Shown piece after piece: positions 1 to 9,903 of a stretch of 54,324 bases of DNA (the stretch's first letter is position 1; each line of letters starts with the position of its first letter). This DNA comes from Chthonomonadales bacterium (GTDB lineage: Bacteria > Armatimonadota > Chthonomonadetes > Chthonomonadales > CAJBBX01), in NCBI GenBank assembly GCA_012517255.1, contig JAAYVH010000112.1:1-54324 (forward strand), read 5' to 3'. Below the pieces are notes generated by a model. The model worked only from the letters and a program-made list of their open reading frames with translations. It was not told where the DNA came from and did no database searches. A program made the translations under genes and the position numbers.

Positions 1-70
1 ATGGGACTGCGGCGACCAGCCACACGATCACGATGGTACCGATGGCGATCATGGCGTGCCCTGCCGACAT
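1..70 (-). CDS. N-terminus of a truncated small membrane protein (MSAGHAMIAIGTIVIVWLVAAVP...)
   Basis: Reverse-strand ATG at 70-68 preceded by AGGAGGT Shine-Dalgarno; hydrophobic N-terminus running off the window edge. Confidence 0.4.
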   Translation of the reverse strand, partial: MSAGHAMIAIGTIVIVWLVAAVP

Positions 71-111
71 GGCAACCTCCTGTAGTCCGAGCGTGTGCCG
101 GATTCTACCAC

Positions 112-146
112 GCGAAAAGAGGGAGCGCCCCGAAGGACGCTCCCTC
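112..146 (-). terminator. Rho-independent terminator of the PEP-CTERM gene
   Basis: Minus-strand GAGGGAGCGTCC-TTCG-GGGCGCTCCCTC stem-loop followed by TTTTC. Confidence 0.8.
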
Positions 147-171
147 GCCGATCAGTCGGACCAGCCCGGGA

Positions 172-846
172 TCAGGCTTCCTGTTGCTTGCGCGATCTCC
201 GGAACCGCCACAGGCCAAGAGGCGCAGCCCAGAGCCCGAGAGTGCCGAGCAGAGTCATGGTGCTCGCCTCTGGGATGACCTGCGGACCGCCCATGGGGTT
301 CACGCGCCCGTAGATTCGGAGGCTGGGCGGGCCGGGCGTGATGCCGTTCGGCAGGTTGTCGTCGAACGGCTCGCCGAGTCCATTAATAGCCACGTACGTG
401 AAGTCAATCAGGGCGGCGTACTGGGTGCCGTTCGCGGGGAGCGACGACAGGAACGAGCTGCCGTTGAACGTGCCCAGCCATGCCGTGAAGTCGAGTCCGG
501 GCCCGACCGCTTCGCCAACCGCGTTCTCTCCCTGTGAAGTCCACCATGTGCGGCCATCCAATGTCGGCGGGGCGCCGGAGTAGCCGTCGTAGTAGCCTCC
601 GATCCACAGGTCCTCGGTGTCCGAGAGGTTGCGCAGGAGGGCATAGAAGTTCAGGTTCAGCGAACCTGGCGCTGGGAGCGAGCCCTCCGTCCATGTACCC
701 AGGTCGTAGGTCAGCGTTGACGGGACGGGCGTGCTGCCGTCGAGCATGCGCAGGTCCCACGTGTCGGCGCGGACAGAGGCCGCGCCTAGCGCAAGCAGCG
801 CGCAGATGGCCGCCAGCGTTCGGACCAGGTGTTGGCCCATCTTCAT
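172..846 (-). CDS. Secreted PEP-CTERM sorting-domain protein
   Basis: Signal peptide MKMGQHLVRTLAAICALLALGAASVRA; C-terminal IPEASTMTLLGTLGLWAAPLGLWRFRRSRKQ resembles PEP motif, TM and basic tail. Confidence 0.72.
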   Translation of the reverse strand: MKMGQHLVRTLAAICALLALGAASVRADTWDLRMLDGSTPVPSTLTYDLGTWTEGSLPAPGSLNLNFYALLRNLSDTEDLWIGGYYDGYSGAPPTLDGRTWWTSQGENAVGEAVGPGLDFTAWLGTFNGSSFLSSLPANGTQYAALIDFTYVAINGLGEPFDDNLPNGITPGPPSLRIYGRVNPMGGPQVIPEASTMTLLGTLGLWAAPLGLWRFRRSRKQQEA

Positions 847-939
847 GTCTCTTCGGTACCTGCCTTTCTCAGTCCTTGCGTCTCATCGTTCCTTCGCCCG
901 GGCGGCTAGGAAGTCAGTCCGCCCGGGCTTGCCTGGTCG

Positions 940-3900
940 TTACGGCACGAATACCAGCAGCATCGGCGTGTTGGAGTAGGAGATCGGCGGAGCCGCGCTG
1001 TTCTGGTAGGTGCACGTGAACTTCGTCGCGTAGTTCGCCGGGTTGGGAGTCGGCAGGTTCCAGCGCACCGTGAAGTCAGCGTAGGCGCCCGGCGGGATGG
1101 TGGTGGGTGTCGCGCTCATCAGCATGTCCAGGGTCACGCCCTTGTTGGCCCACCAACCGGAGAACGAGACTCCGAGGGCGATGCCGTTGCCCTCGTTGGT
1201 CACACGATAGGTAACCAGTTGCTGGCTGCCGATCAGGGACCTGCTCAGCACACGATACCGCAGGATCGGAGTGGCGGCCGCCAGCGTGGTGAAGGTCGCG
1301 TCGCTGGTTGTGCCCACGACTCCGCCTGTGCTCGTCGCGGTGATCATGTAGTGGTAGGTCTTGCTCGGCTGCAGGCCGGTGACTACGATCGTGTGATGGG
1401 TCAGGAACGCCGGCGTCAACGGCGTGGTGGATCCATAGGCTGCCGTGAGACCGTAGTCCACTTTGGCCTTGGTGCCCTGGGGAACTCCGCCGGCGTTCAC
1501 GGTGTCGAAGCTGATCTTGGCCGACACTTCGGTGATGTCGTGGACAGACACGTTCCTGATCTGTACGGCGCTCGGGGTGACGTCCGAGTTCGGCTTGAGG
1601 TTGATCGTCTTGTAGATGGTCGCCGTATCGGGCACGCCAGCCCCTACGATGTTGGACTTCACCCTCAGACCGACGATCATGCCGGTGAGGCTGTAGCTCG
1701 AGATGGCTGCTGGATCGAACTGGAAGGTGTAGATCTGCTGTCCGTCCTTGGAGCCCGGATTCAGGTTGGGATCCCCGGATGATGTGCCCTCGTCGAAGAG
1801 AGGCGGAACCTCGGAGAGCCCCGTGTTGAAGGGCACGGCGTTAGCCGGCCACTCCCACATGAACTCGCTGATACCCAGCGCGTTCTTCGGAGCGAGAACG
1901 GAGGACGGATCCGGGTTGTAGGAGTTGGTGCCGATGAACTTGATCTGCACCGTGCCGTCCGGCAGCACGCCGATGGTGTCGCCGTCCTGATTGGACGCGC
2001 CCATCGCCTGGAAGCTCATCACGGCAACCGGCGGATACGGAGCCGGAATCACGTGGATGAGCACGGTCGTGGAGGACTGCTGACCTATGTCATCCCACAC
2101 CGTCAGCGTGACCACCCGATCAACGGGCGTCCCTCCGGGGCCAAGGGTGAAGTGGTGCACCGCCTGGTTGCCGGCCGGGTAGACGCCGGGCGCCGACGGG
2201 ACGTAGCCGCCGAGGGCGCCGGGGAACGGCAGGTCATACTCGGTGTCCGGAGTGCCGTCGCCCCAGTTCCAGCGAACCCGCTTGATGTACCGCGACGGGT
2301 CGAGGTGGTAGGAGCCGAAGCGCGGATCGGGCGGCATGCCGTTTCCGCCCGGATCGAACACGGCGTACCAGTCAGCGCCGCCAACCTGGTCGGGCACATA
2401 GGTCTCGCCCGCTGCGGCTGTCGGCTTCGCGATCACGGCAACCGGCGGCGGGGTGAACACCGTGGACTGCAGGACGGCAAGGTCCCACGCGGTGATCAGG
2501 TTCTTGTTGGCTTCGGCGTCCACCTGATGGCGGTTCCATTCACCCAGCACCAGCGGCGCATACGCTCCGCTCCTGGTTCCGTTCGGTTCATACCGCCCGT
2601 CATTGGCGGAGCCGTAGTATCGTGACGTCAGTGTCGTGTTGCCGGCCCAGGCCTGGTGGCCCAGATCGGTGGGTGTGGCGCCGGGCGCAGGCGCGCGGCC
2701 CACGATGAAGTCAACGAGGACGCTGTACCACTCGAATGGCGCCAGCGGCACTCCGTCGAGGTCGTTGCCGCCAGAACCTAGCGGGTCGGTGAGCGTGTTC
2801 ACGCCATAGGCGTTGAGCCCCTTGAACATGTTGTACATGCCGTAGGCGCACCGGGCGCTCGTGTAGCCGGTCGAGCTCCAGTGGTGCTTCATGATCCAGT
2901 CTGGCGCGAAGAAGAAGCGGTACAGGAAGCTAAGAGCTCCCAGCACGCGTGCGTCCGACGGATCAGCGCCGATCAGCTTCATCCCCACCATCCCGCCGCC
3001 GGTCTTGGCGACGTTCTCATACTGCGGGTTGTTGGTGTAGTCCTGACCGCCGTAACGCCGGAAGTTGCTGTTGGTGCCGAGCCTGTAGTCCGTGCGCGGG
3101 TACACCGTCGTAGAGTCGGTGTCCATGGCGTAGGTCAGCCATTTGCTGAGGGCCGCCTTCACGGTCGGATGAACGGCAATCTGCGGCCACGACGGTCCCG
3201 GATGCGGCGTGTTCAGGTGCGCCAGTTCGGCCGCTTCGAGGCCGATACAAGCCCAGGCCACGGCCGAACCATCCGAATCGCCCATACTGTAGCCGTAGCG
3301 CCAACCACCCTCGTACCAGCTAGCGTTACCCTGCATGTACTGGAAGCCGTCCACGAAGTCGCCGATCATGTCGTAGTAGCTCGCGTAGTCGGAACGGTTC
3401 GGAACAGGGCCTTCCGTGTTGCCCGCCTGGCAGATGGCCTGCAGGTGCATGCCGCCTTCATAGACCGGGTAACTGCTGACCGACCGCAGCCCTTTGCCGT
3501 TGGGCACGCCGCCCGGGCCGTGGGTGTCGGGGTTGAAGGTGCCAAAGGTCGCATAGGTCTTCGAGCTGACCGAGCCGGAGATCAGGTGGCGGGCGTCGGT
3601 CAGGCAGTTGATGCACCGACGGAGGTCATCAACATAGGCGTCTTTGGTCGGATCGTTGCTGAGGTTCTTGCCGCCCGGTATGGAGCGGCCTGTATTGGCC
3701 AGGCAGACGGCGTACATAGAGGTCGGCGCCACCCAGTAGCCGCTGCTGCCGCCTGCGCTGCATATCCACCCGAGGTCCGCAACGGGTTGCCCGCTGGCGC
3801 CGGATGTTTCCCTTCCCATCTGCGTGTGCAGGTACCAGAGCGCCTCATCGCTGGATCGGGCGACCCGGTGCGCCTGGATGGACGGGTTGCCCACGATCAT

Positions 3901-4599
3901 GTGGTAGTAGCCGACCGCTGTGGCTCCCAGACTGTCGGTCACGGTACATGTCGCCGTAATGGGGGTGCCTTGCGGCAACGTGTACGTCTTGGTCTTCGCG
4001 GCCCCGTTCCAGACGTCGGTGACCCCCGTAGTGGTCAGGACGCCAGACCCGTCGCCGGGATCCCAATCCACTCGATAGGGGCCGGTGCCGCCTTTGATGA
4101 CGGCCTTCAAGCGGGTTTCGATGCCTTCAAAGATGACATGTCGGCTCTGAAGACTGGGCGGGTTGTTGGCGAAGGTGGCGTCTGCGACCCATGGCACCGG
4201 AACCACGCTCAGCGGATCCGGCGCGAGAGGTCGCAGCCGAGGCGTCGACTCATCGCTTGAGCCAGGCTGTCCTGGGGCGGGTTGCTGTTCCTCGACCAGG
4301 TTCTCCGAGATCAGCTTGACCTCGTCGAGCGCCTGGAGGCGGTAGTTGCCGGCGGCCAGCTTGATCGTCGTGACCGTCCTGTTGCCGATGACGCCGGACC
4401 ATGTGACCTTGCCGAGGTGGTCCACGATCTTGATCGGCGTCTGGTAGCCGTAGCCGATCACGGCGATGCCGCCGTGTGTGTAGATGGGCCGCTCGTAGAT
4501 TGGGGCGCGCGGCCTGACGGACTTCTGTGCGATCGCTCCCGCCGCGAGAACAGCCATCAGCGCGACGCCGACAACGAGCGATCTGGACAAACGCTGCAT
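940..4599 (-). CDS. Large secreted multidomain protein with PKD-like and fibronectin type III-like repeats
   Basis: 1254-aa ORF; likely start MQRLSRSLVVGVALMAVLAAGAIAQ; PKD-like WDPGDGSG and WNWGDGTPDTEYDLPFPG segments; FN3-like VSAKISFDTVNAGG...YHYMITATSTGG. Confidence 0.7.
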   Translation of the reverse strand: MQRLSRSLVVGVALMAVLAAGAIAQKSVRPRAPIYERPIYTHGGIAVIGYGYQTPIKIVDHLGKVTWSGVIGNRTVTTIKLAAGNYRLQALDEVKLISENLVEEQQPAPGQPGSSDESTPRLRPLAPDPLSVVPVPWVADATFANNPPSLQSRHVIFEGIETRLKAVIKGGTGPYRVDWDPGDGSGVLTTTGVTDVWNGAAKTKTYTLPQGTPITATCTVTDSLGATAVGYYHMIVGNPSIQAHRVARSSDEALWYLHTQMGRETSGASGQPVADLGWICSAGGSSGYWVAPTSMYAVCLANTGRSIPGGKNLSNDPTKDAYVDDLRRCINCLTDARHLISGSVSSKTYATFGTFNPDTHGPGGVPNGKGLRSVSSYPVYEGGMHLQAICQAGNTEGPVPNRSDYASYYDMIGDFVDGFQYMQGNASWYEGGWRYGYSMGDSDGSAVAWACIGLEAAELAHLNTPHPGPSWPQIAVHPTVKAALSKWLTYAMDTDSTTVYPRTDYRLGTNSNFRRYGGQDYTNNPQYENVAKTGGGMVGMKLIGADPSDARVLGALSFLYRFFFAPDWIMKHHWSSTGYTSARCAYGMYNMFKGLNAYGVNTLTDPLGSGGNDLDGVPLAPFEWYSVLVDFIVGRAPAPGATPTDLGHQAWAGNTTLTSRYYGSANDGRYEPNGTRSGAYAPLVLGEWNRHQVDAEANKNLITAWDLAVLQSTVFTPPPVAVIAKPTAAAGETYVPDQVGGADWYAVFDPGGNGMPPDPRFGSYHLDPSRYIKRVRWNWGDGTPDTEYDLPFPGALGGYVPSAPGVYPAGNQAVHHFTLGPGGTPVDRVVTLTVWDDIGQQSSTTVLIHVIPAPYPPVAVMSFQAMGASNQDGDTIGVLPDGTVQIKFIGTNSYNPDPSSVLAPKNALGISEFMWEWPANAVPFNTGLSEVPPLFDEGTSSGDPNLNPGSKDGQQIYTFQFDPAAISSYSLTGMIVGLRVKSNIVGAGVPDTATIYKTINLKPNSDVTPSAVQIRNVSVHDITEVSAKISFDTVNAGGVPQGTKAKVDYGLTAAYGSTTPLTPAFLTHHTIVVTGLQPSKTYHYMITATSTGGVVGTTSDATFTTLAAATPILRYRVLSRSLIGSQQLVTYRVTNEGNGIALGVSFSGWWANKGVTLDMLMSATPTTIPPGAYADFTVRWNLPTPNPANYATKFTCTYQNSAAPPISYSNTPMLLVFVP

Positions 4600-4664
4600 A
4601 CTCGGTCTCCTCTCTAAAGGCCTGCACCACAGCGCAGACCTCTTGCGCAGACACAGGCTAGCCG

Positions 4665-5348
4665 CTAGGGCCTTCGGATCTCTCGCTTGACGAGCGAAGA
4701 ACACCGCTGGAGTGCGGCCTTAAGAACCTTGTCGAACACAGCCTCGGAGAGCCACGGACGAATGCCCGATGCAGGCGCCGGGCCGAATGCCTTCATGTCA
4801 GCCGAGGATGTGACAGCCAGAACGTATGCGCCGAAGCGCACGCGGACCCGGCGATGGTACGATGCGGGATCGCCTTTCTCATTGACAACAGTCTCCGAAA
4901 CATCCCGCGATTCATCGCCTGCCTTGAGTGGACGTACAGTACGCCGTGTGAACTTGCCTGGCTTCTCGAGCGTCGCTACAGAACGGAAGGCTTCTCGCGC
5001 TTCCTTGATGGAGGGGTACTTCCAGACCTGGTAGAGAACAAACGCTCCGCTGTTCAGCCAACGGGTATCGCCGATGCTGACGGTGCCTTTCTGCCCCACA
5101 GTCGCTCCGCCGAAACGCGCCTTGGGCCGGTCATACTTATCGGACCCATCGTAGACCCAGCGGTCGTCAGGAGCGAAGAGCTTGGGGTCGAGCAGTAGCT
5201 GCTTCTCGTCGGCCGTGAGAGCTCGAGGAGCGGACTGCGTTTGCCCGGGGGTAGCCGCGGATGACTGGGCAGCCTGGCACTGCCCGATCCCGGGAAGAGC
5301 GGCCCAGACTACGACCGCCATAGCGACAGAGACGCGACGTCCTATCAT
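4665..5348 (-). CDS. Hypothetical secreted protein
   Basis: 227-aa ORF with signal peptide MIGRRVSVAMAVVVWAALPGIGQCQA. Confidence 0.6.
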   Translation of the reverse strand: MIGRRVSVAMAVVVWAALPGIGQCQAAQSSAATPGQTQSAPRALTADEKQLLLDPKLFAPDDRWVYDGSDKYDRPKARFGGATVGQKGTVSIGDTRWLNSGAFVLYQVWKYPSIKEAREAFRSVATLEKPGKFTRRTVRPLKAGDESRDVSETVVNEKGDPASYHRRVRVRFGAYVLAVTSSADMKAFGPAPASGIRPWLSEAVFDKVLKAALQRCSSLVKREIRRP

Positions 5349-5604
5349 CGTGAAGCAACTGCCTCGTTTCAGGCTTTGCCTGCGCCGCTGTCGGGTTCAG
5401 GCGGACCTGGACGCGACAGCAAGACTTCCGTCGCAACTGCGGCGAAGCGTAGCAACACAACATTCTAAGTGGATTCTTCCTGGTTGTCAAGCTTTTTTTC
5501 AGTTGTAGTCCTACACGTCAATGAGACGCATGCTTCGTTGCGGCGATCGGCGCCGAGCTCACCCTTCATGTGCCCGGAGGAGGGCCGCCGATTGCGGGAT
5601 GCAG

Positions 5605-6156
5605 TCAGCCGACGGTGGTATCGGTTCCGTACCAGCGCCGTACCGCCGGCTGCAGCCAGGCGTAGGCAAGGCCCACGACAGCGGCGAATGCCGCCATGGA
5701 CACGAAGCGATGGACGCTGTAACGGCTCAGGGCCAGCAACGCAGCGATCCCCAGGATGCCGGCGTTGGCATACCACGCCCATGATCGCTGGGTGATGCAG
5801 CCGAATGCCAGCACGAACATTCCCGCCGCAATGGGAAGCATGACCGCGCCAACGAGGACGGCCTGCAGTCCGCCAAAGGCATGCACGAGGTAGTTCGTGG
5901 CGTCCTCGGTCAGACGGGGACGGCTCAGGATCGCCCGAAACGCTGAGGCGATGAACCAGATGCCGCACGTGATGTCCGCAGCCGCCATCACGGGCACGAC
6001 AGCCGGCTGCCGGCCGAGCTCGGCCAGTCGCCGCGCTGTTCGTTCAGGATCGGCATCAACGATGGCTCTGTCGGCGTACTGAGTGAGCGGCGCGGCGCAC
6101 GTGGCGCAGAAGGCGGCGCCCTCTTCGTTGTCAGCCCGACAGGATGGGCAGCGCAC
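5605..6156 (-). CDS. Zinc-ribbon multi-TM membrane protein
   Basis: N-terminal MRCPSCRADNEEGAAFCATCAAPL zinc ribbon followed by several hydrophobic segments; 15 nt downstream of slipin gene. Confidence 0.65.
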   Translation of the reverse strand: MRCPSCRADNEEGAAFCATCAAPLTQYADRAIVDADPERTARRLAELGRQPAVVPVMAAADITCGIWFIASAFRAILSRPRLTEDATNYLVHAFGGLQAVLVGAVMLPIAAGMFVLAFGCITQRSWAWYANAGILGIAALLALSRYSVHRFVSMAAFAAVVGLAYAWLQPAVRRWYGTDTTVG

Positions 6157-6171
6157 AGTCTCGGCCGTTTC

Positions 6172-6993
6172 CTATCCGCTCGGCGGCGCTGTCTCGCCGC
6201 TCGAATCCATTCGTCGGCGCGCCATGTCGAGGAAGGGGGTCAGCAGGTCGAGCGGCACCGGCAGTATGGTCATGGTTGCGCGCTCGGAGGCGATCTCGCG
6301 GACGCTCTGAAGGAAGCGGAGCTGGAGGGCTGCGGGCTCGCGCCCGATCAAGGCTGCGGCCTGTGTCAGCTTCTCGGCAGCTTCGAACTCGCCGAGGGCG
6401 TTGATGACCTTGGCGCGCCGCTCGCGTTCGCTCTCTGCCTGGGCCGCCATGGCGCGCTTCATCGTGTCGGGCAGCGAAACGTCGCGCACTTCAACGGTGC
6501 TCACCTTGACGCCGAAAGGCTCGGTCTGCTCGTCAATGACCGACTGGAGGCGCTGGTTCACTTTGTCGCGCTGGGCGAGGAGCTCATCGAGCTCGACCTG
6601 GCCGATGGTGCTTCGCAGCGTGGTCTGAGCGATGAGCGATGTGGTGCGGATGTAGTTCTCGATGTTGAGCACGGCGAACCGCGGCTCGATGACCCGGAAA
6701 AGCACGATCGCGTCCACCGTAACCGGCACGTTATCGCGCGTCATCATCTCCTGACGAGGAACGTCCATGGTGAAGATGCGGGTGTCGACGCGGATGGCTC
6801 GATCAACGTAGGGTATGAGGATGATCGGACCCGGGCCGGTCACGCGGTTGAACTTGCCCAGCCGCAACACGATGGCGCGCTCCCATGCAGGCAGGATTCG
6901 AATGGCCGCGGGCAGGATGACGATGGCCAGGATGAGCACCACCAGACCAACATAACCGATCTGCTGGATGATCCAGACGATGAGCTCTCCCAT
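6172..6993 (-). CDS. SPFH/Band 7 (slipin/stomatin-like) protein
   Basis: N-terminal TM, RAIVLRLGKFNRVTGPGPIILIPYVDRAIRVDTR and MTRDNVPVTVDAIVLFRV motifs. Confidence 0.9.
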   Translation of the reverse strand: MGELIVWIIQQIGYVGLVVLILAIVILPAAIRILPAWERAIVLRLGKFNRVTGPGPIILIPYVDRAIRVDTRIFTMDVPRQEMMTRDNVPVTVDAIVLFRVIEPRFAVLNIENYIRTTSLIAQTTLRSTIGQVELDELLAQRDKVNQRLQSVIDEQTEPFGVKVSTVEVRDVSLPDTMKRAMAAQAESERERRAKVINALGEFEAAEKLTQAAALIGREPAALQLRFLQSVREIASERATMTILPVPLDLLTPFLDMARRRMDSSGETAPPSG

Positions 6994-7006
6994 GTGCTGT
7001 CCTCTC

Positions 7007-8368
7007 CTATTCCGTTGAACGAGCCGACTGATAGACGGGTCCGGCCTCGGGCGCCTCGGCCCGCACGACCTTCAGCAACAGATTGTCGCGAGCCTTCACT
7101 AGCACGGAGTCGCCGGCGGCGATGGGGTCCATCCCCACGTTGACCGCGCGCCAGAGAGCGCCCTCCACGAGCACGCTGCCCTCGGGATCGAGCGCGGTCT
7201 TGGCTCTGCCGAGCGCTCCCACGAGAGTATCCGGTCCCGTGCCCGGCGGCATGCGGCGCGACTTGATGACGCTGCCGATGACGAAGATGAAGAACGCCGC
7301 CGTGAATAGGGCCAGCCCGAGAACGACGATGATGGAGACCCGGGCGCCTGTGCTCGAATCACGGAACAGCATGAGCGCGCCGAAGATGAACGCAGTGATC
7401 CCGCCTGCGGTCAGGATGCCATGGGTCGGAGCGTATACCTCGACAACGAACAGAATGGCGGCCAGCAGGAGCAGGGCGACGCCGGCAGCATTGACCGAGA
7501 GAACCGACATGGAGTAGAGCGACAGGACGAGCGCGATGCTTCCAATGACTCCCGGCACAATGGCTCCAGGGTTCTGGACCTCGGCAATGATGCCGTAGAA
7601 TGCGATGGCCCCTAGAATGAGGGTCACGTTGCCGTCGAATAGCAGCAGGAGCAGTCGCTCGACCCAGGTCGGCTCCACCTCCGTTGCTCGCAAGCCGATG
7701 GTATGCAGCGGTCGCTCGGTTCCGTCGCCGAGCTTCACTTTCCTGCCGTCAAGCTTGCGGAAGAGATCGTCGCGGTCGCTCGCGATCAGGTCCACGACGC
7801 CAGCCTTGTGCGCTTCGGTTTCGGTGCTGGCGACGCTCTTGCGCACGATGCTGTCGGCCCAGTCGGCGCTCTTGCCGCGCCTCTCAGCCACGGTCCGAAG
7901 GAACGCCGACATGTCGTTGACGACTTTGTCGCGCATGTCGCCCGGGATATCGCCACCGGTCCCCAGAACCGGATGGGCTGCGCCGATGTTGGTGGATGGA
8001 GCCATCGCGAGCACATGCGCGGTGATGCCGATGACGGCGCCAGCCGATGCCGCCCGTGCGCCCGAAGGCGTCACGTAGACCACCACAGGTACGCGGGCAT
8101 TGAGGATCTCTTGAGCGATCTGGCGCATGGCCTCCCCATGGCCGCCGGGCGTGTTCATCTCGATCAGCAGCAGTTCGGCCCGCTCACGCACAGCCACGTC
8201 CAGCGCCCGCTGGAAACAGTCTCTGGTGGGAGGCATGATCGGGCCATCCATGTGCATGAGCACGAACTGCCGCTGCGTTCCGCGATCGGATTGCGCGCTT
8301 GCCAGAGCCACGGCCGCAACGGCTGCCGCCGCGATCAAGAGCCTGCGGTACCACGGACGTCTGATCAT
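7007..8368 (-). CDS. NfeD family membrane-bound ClpP-class serine protease
   Basis: NTPGGHGEAMRQIAQEIL, YVTPSGARAASAGAVIGITAHVLAMAPSTNIGAAHP, C-terminal OB-like NfeD domain; adjacent to slipin. Confidence 0.9.
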   Translation of the reverse strand: MIRRPWYRRLLIAAAAVAAVALASAQSDRGTQRQFVLMHMDGPIMPPTRDCFQRALDVAVRERAELLLIEMNTPGGHGEAMRQIAQEILNARVPVVVYVTPSGARAASAGAVIGITAHVLAMAPSTNIGAAHPVLGTGGDIPGDMRDKVVNDMSAFLRTVAERRGKSADWADSIVRKSVASTETEAHKAGVVDLIASDRDDLFRKLDGRKVKLGDGTERPLHTIGLRATEVEPTWVERLLLLLFDGNVTLILGAIAFYGIIAEVQNPGAIVPGVIGSIALVLSLYSMSVLSVNAAGVALLLLAAILFVVEVYAPTHGILTAGGITAFIFGALMLFRDSSTGARVSIIVVLGLALFTAAFFIFVIGSVIKSRRMPPGTGPDTLVGALGRAKTALDPEGSVLVEGALWRAVNVGMDPIAAGDSVLVKARDNLLLKVVRAEAPEAGPVYQSARSTE

Positions 8369-8555
8369 GCCATCATCATACCGGACGCCGGATGGACTGT
8401 CAAACCGAAAGCAGTCCCCGGGCGCCTATGGCGCGGTGTTCCTGCCGAACGCCGATGGTCGGATGAGCCGACCTGGCGAGCCCGATCGAATCGGCGCGAA
8501 GGACCGCGACGTCCCTGCGCCGAATGAAGCGGCAATCGCCACCAAGGAGACGACC

Positions 8556-9788
8556 ATGCTTGCCCTGCTCGGGGCCGTTGCCGTTAGCGCGTCCTCATAC
8601 CCTCCGCCCAAGCAGCTCCCTCGGATTACCGTCCGATCGGGACAGTTCGTGGAGGCCGTCAGCGGCAAGCCGTTCCATCCGCGAGGGTTCAACTACATTC
8701 GCCTCAGAACGGCAGGCTCCGGAGACCAGAAGTTCCTCTGGCATGACACGCTGAATCCTGCCACCTACTCGTCGGCGCGCACGGAGGCGATGTTCGCCGA
8801 TCTCGAGCGCAGAGGTTTCACCCTCGTGCGCATTTTCCTCGATCATATGACCGGCGCGGGCTTCGTTGCCGAGGCAGGCGCTGAGGGGCTGTCGCCTGCG
8901 TACATGCGGAAACTTTTCGACTTCCTCGAGCGCGCCCGAGCCCATCGGGTGTATGTCATCCCGTGCTTCTGCTATCTGCCTGACGTGGCAGGCTACCGCG
9001 GGGGAGCGCCGCCGGAGAACGTAGCGGGGATGAACAGGCCGTATCTCGATCCCGGCTATATGCGAGGCAAAGCCCGTTACATGGCCGACGTGTGCGCTGC
9101 GATCAAGAAGCATGACCCGTCGCTGCTGAGTACGGTGTTCGCCTATGAGCTGGAGAATGAGTCCCATTTCATAGCGACTGAGCCGCCGTTCTCGCTGACA
9201 TCGGGGACCATCCACTGGCAGGGAAAGACCTATGATGCATCCCGGCCAGAGGAGCTTCAGCGGCAGGCCGATGACGGAATCATCGCCGCGGTGAACGCCG
9301 CAGCCGAAGCGGTGAAGAAGGTGGATCGGCAGGCCATGGTGGGGGCCAGCGTGTTCACGTTTCAGGCCGTTGGCCGAACCGGTCCTGCCAGACTCCGTGA
9401 CGACAAGACGCCCGATGGCAGGTTCCCTGCGCGTCCGCTAGCGATCGCCCGCTCGAAATCGGCCTATGTGGACATCCACTTCTACCCGATGAGCGAGACG
9501 TCGCTAGATGGGGACTACCGGAGCATCGAGTTCCCGGAACTGCGCGCCGCGTGCCGCAAGGCAGGCAAGCCCATGATCGTCGGCGAGATCGGCTGCTTCC
9601 GGCATGTGTACAAGGATGTCCCGACTGCCGCCGAGGGAATGCGCAAGAGCCTGGCACGCCTGCAGCGCGACGGGTTCGCGGGTTTCCTCTACTGGACCTA
9701 TGACAACGACGAGCAGAACGATCACCTGTGGCATGCGCTGGCAGGGAAGGGGGAGATCATCGCCGAACTCGAGCAAGCGATGAGATAG
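8556..9788 (+). CDS. Glycoside hydrolase, cellulase/GH5-like TIM barrel
   Basis: AAGGAGA RBS before ATG 8556; signal peptide; GKPFHPRGFNYIRL..., VFAYELENE, GEIGCFRHVYKDVPTAAEG. Confidence 0.7.
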   Translation: MLALLGAVAVSASSYPPPKQLPRITVRSGQFVEAVSGKPFHPRGFNYIRLRTAGSGDQKFLWHDTLNPATYSSARTEAMFADLERRGFTLVRIFLDHMTGAGFVAEAGAEGLSPAYMRKLFDFLERARAHRVYVIPCFCYLPDVAGYRGGAPPENVAGMNRPYLDPGYMRGKARYMADVCAAIKKHDPSLLSTVFAYELENESHFIATEPPFSLTSGTIHWQGKTYDASRPEELQRQADDGIIAAVNAAAEAVKKVDRQAMVGASVFTFQAVGRTGPARLRDDKTPDGRFPARPLAIARSKSAYVDIHFYPMSETSLDGDYRSIEFPELRAACRKAGKPMIVGEIGCFRHVYKDVPTAAEGMRKSLARLQRDGFAGFLYWTYDNDEQNDHLWHALAGKGEIIAELEQAMR

Positions 9789-9903
9789 GCCCCGCGAAGG
9801 TCTTCATCTGGCTGTCCAATGCAGCGCCGGCACGGAAGACCCGTCGGTGAACCTTGCCTTGGATATGTCGGTCGCGAGCAACCGTTCACAAGGAGCGCAT
9901 TCC

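Noticed and set aside
1-537. Plus-strand ORF 1-537
   Set aside because: Crosses a terminator and is antisense to the PEP-CTERM gene; no coding motif.
896-928. GC-rich hairpin GCCCGGGCGG...CCGCCCGGGC downstream of the large minus-strand gene
   Set aside because: No U-tract on the minus strand; could be a weak terminator but not supportable as a firm call.
2881-4260. 459-aa plus-strand ORF
   Set aside because: Antisense to the large PKD/FN3 gene; shadow ORF.
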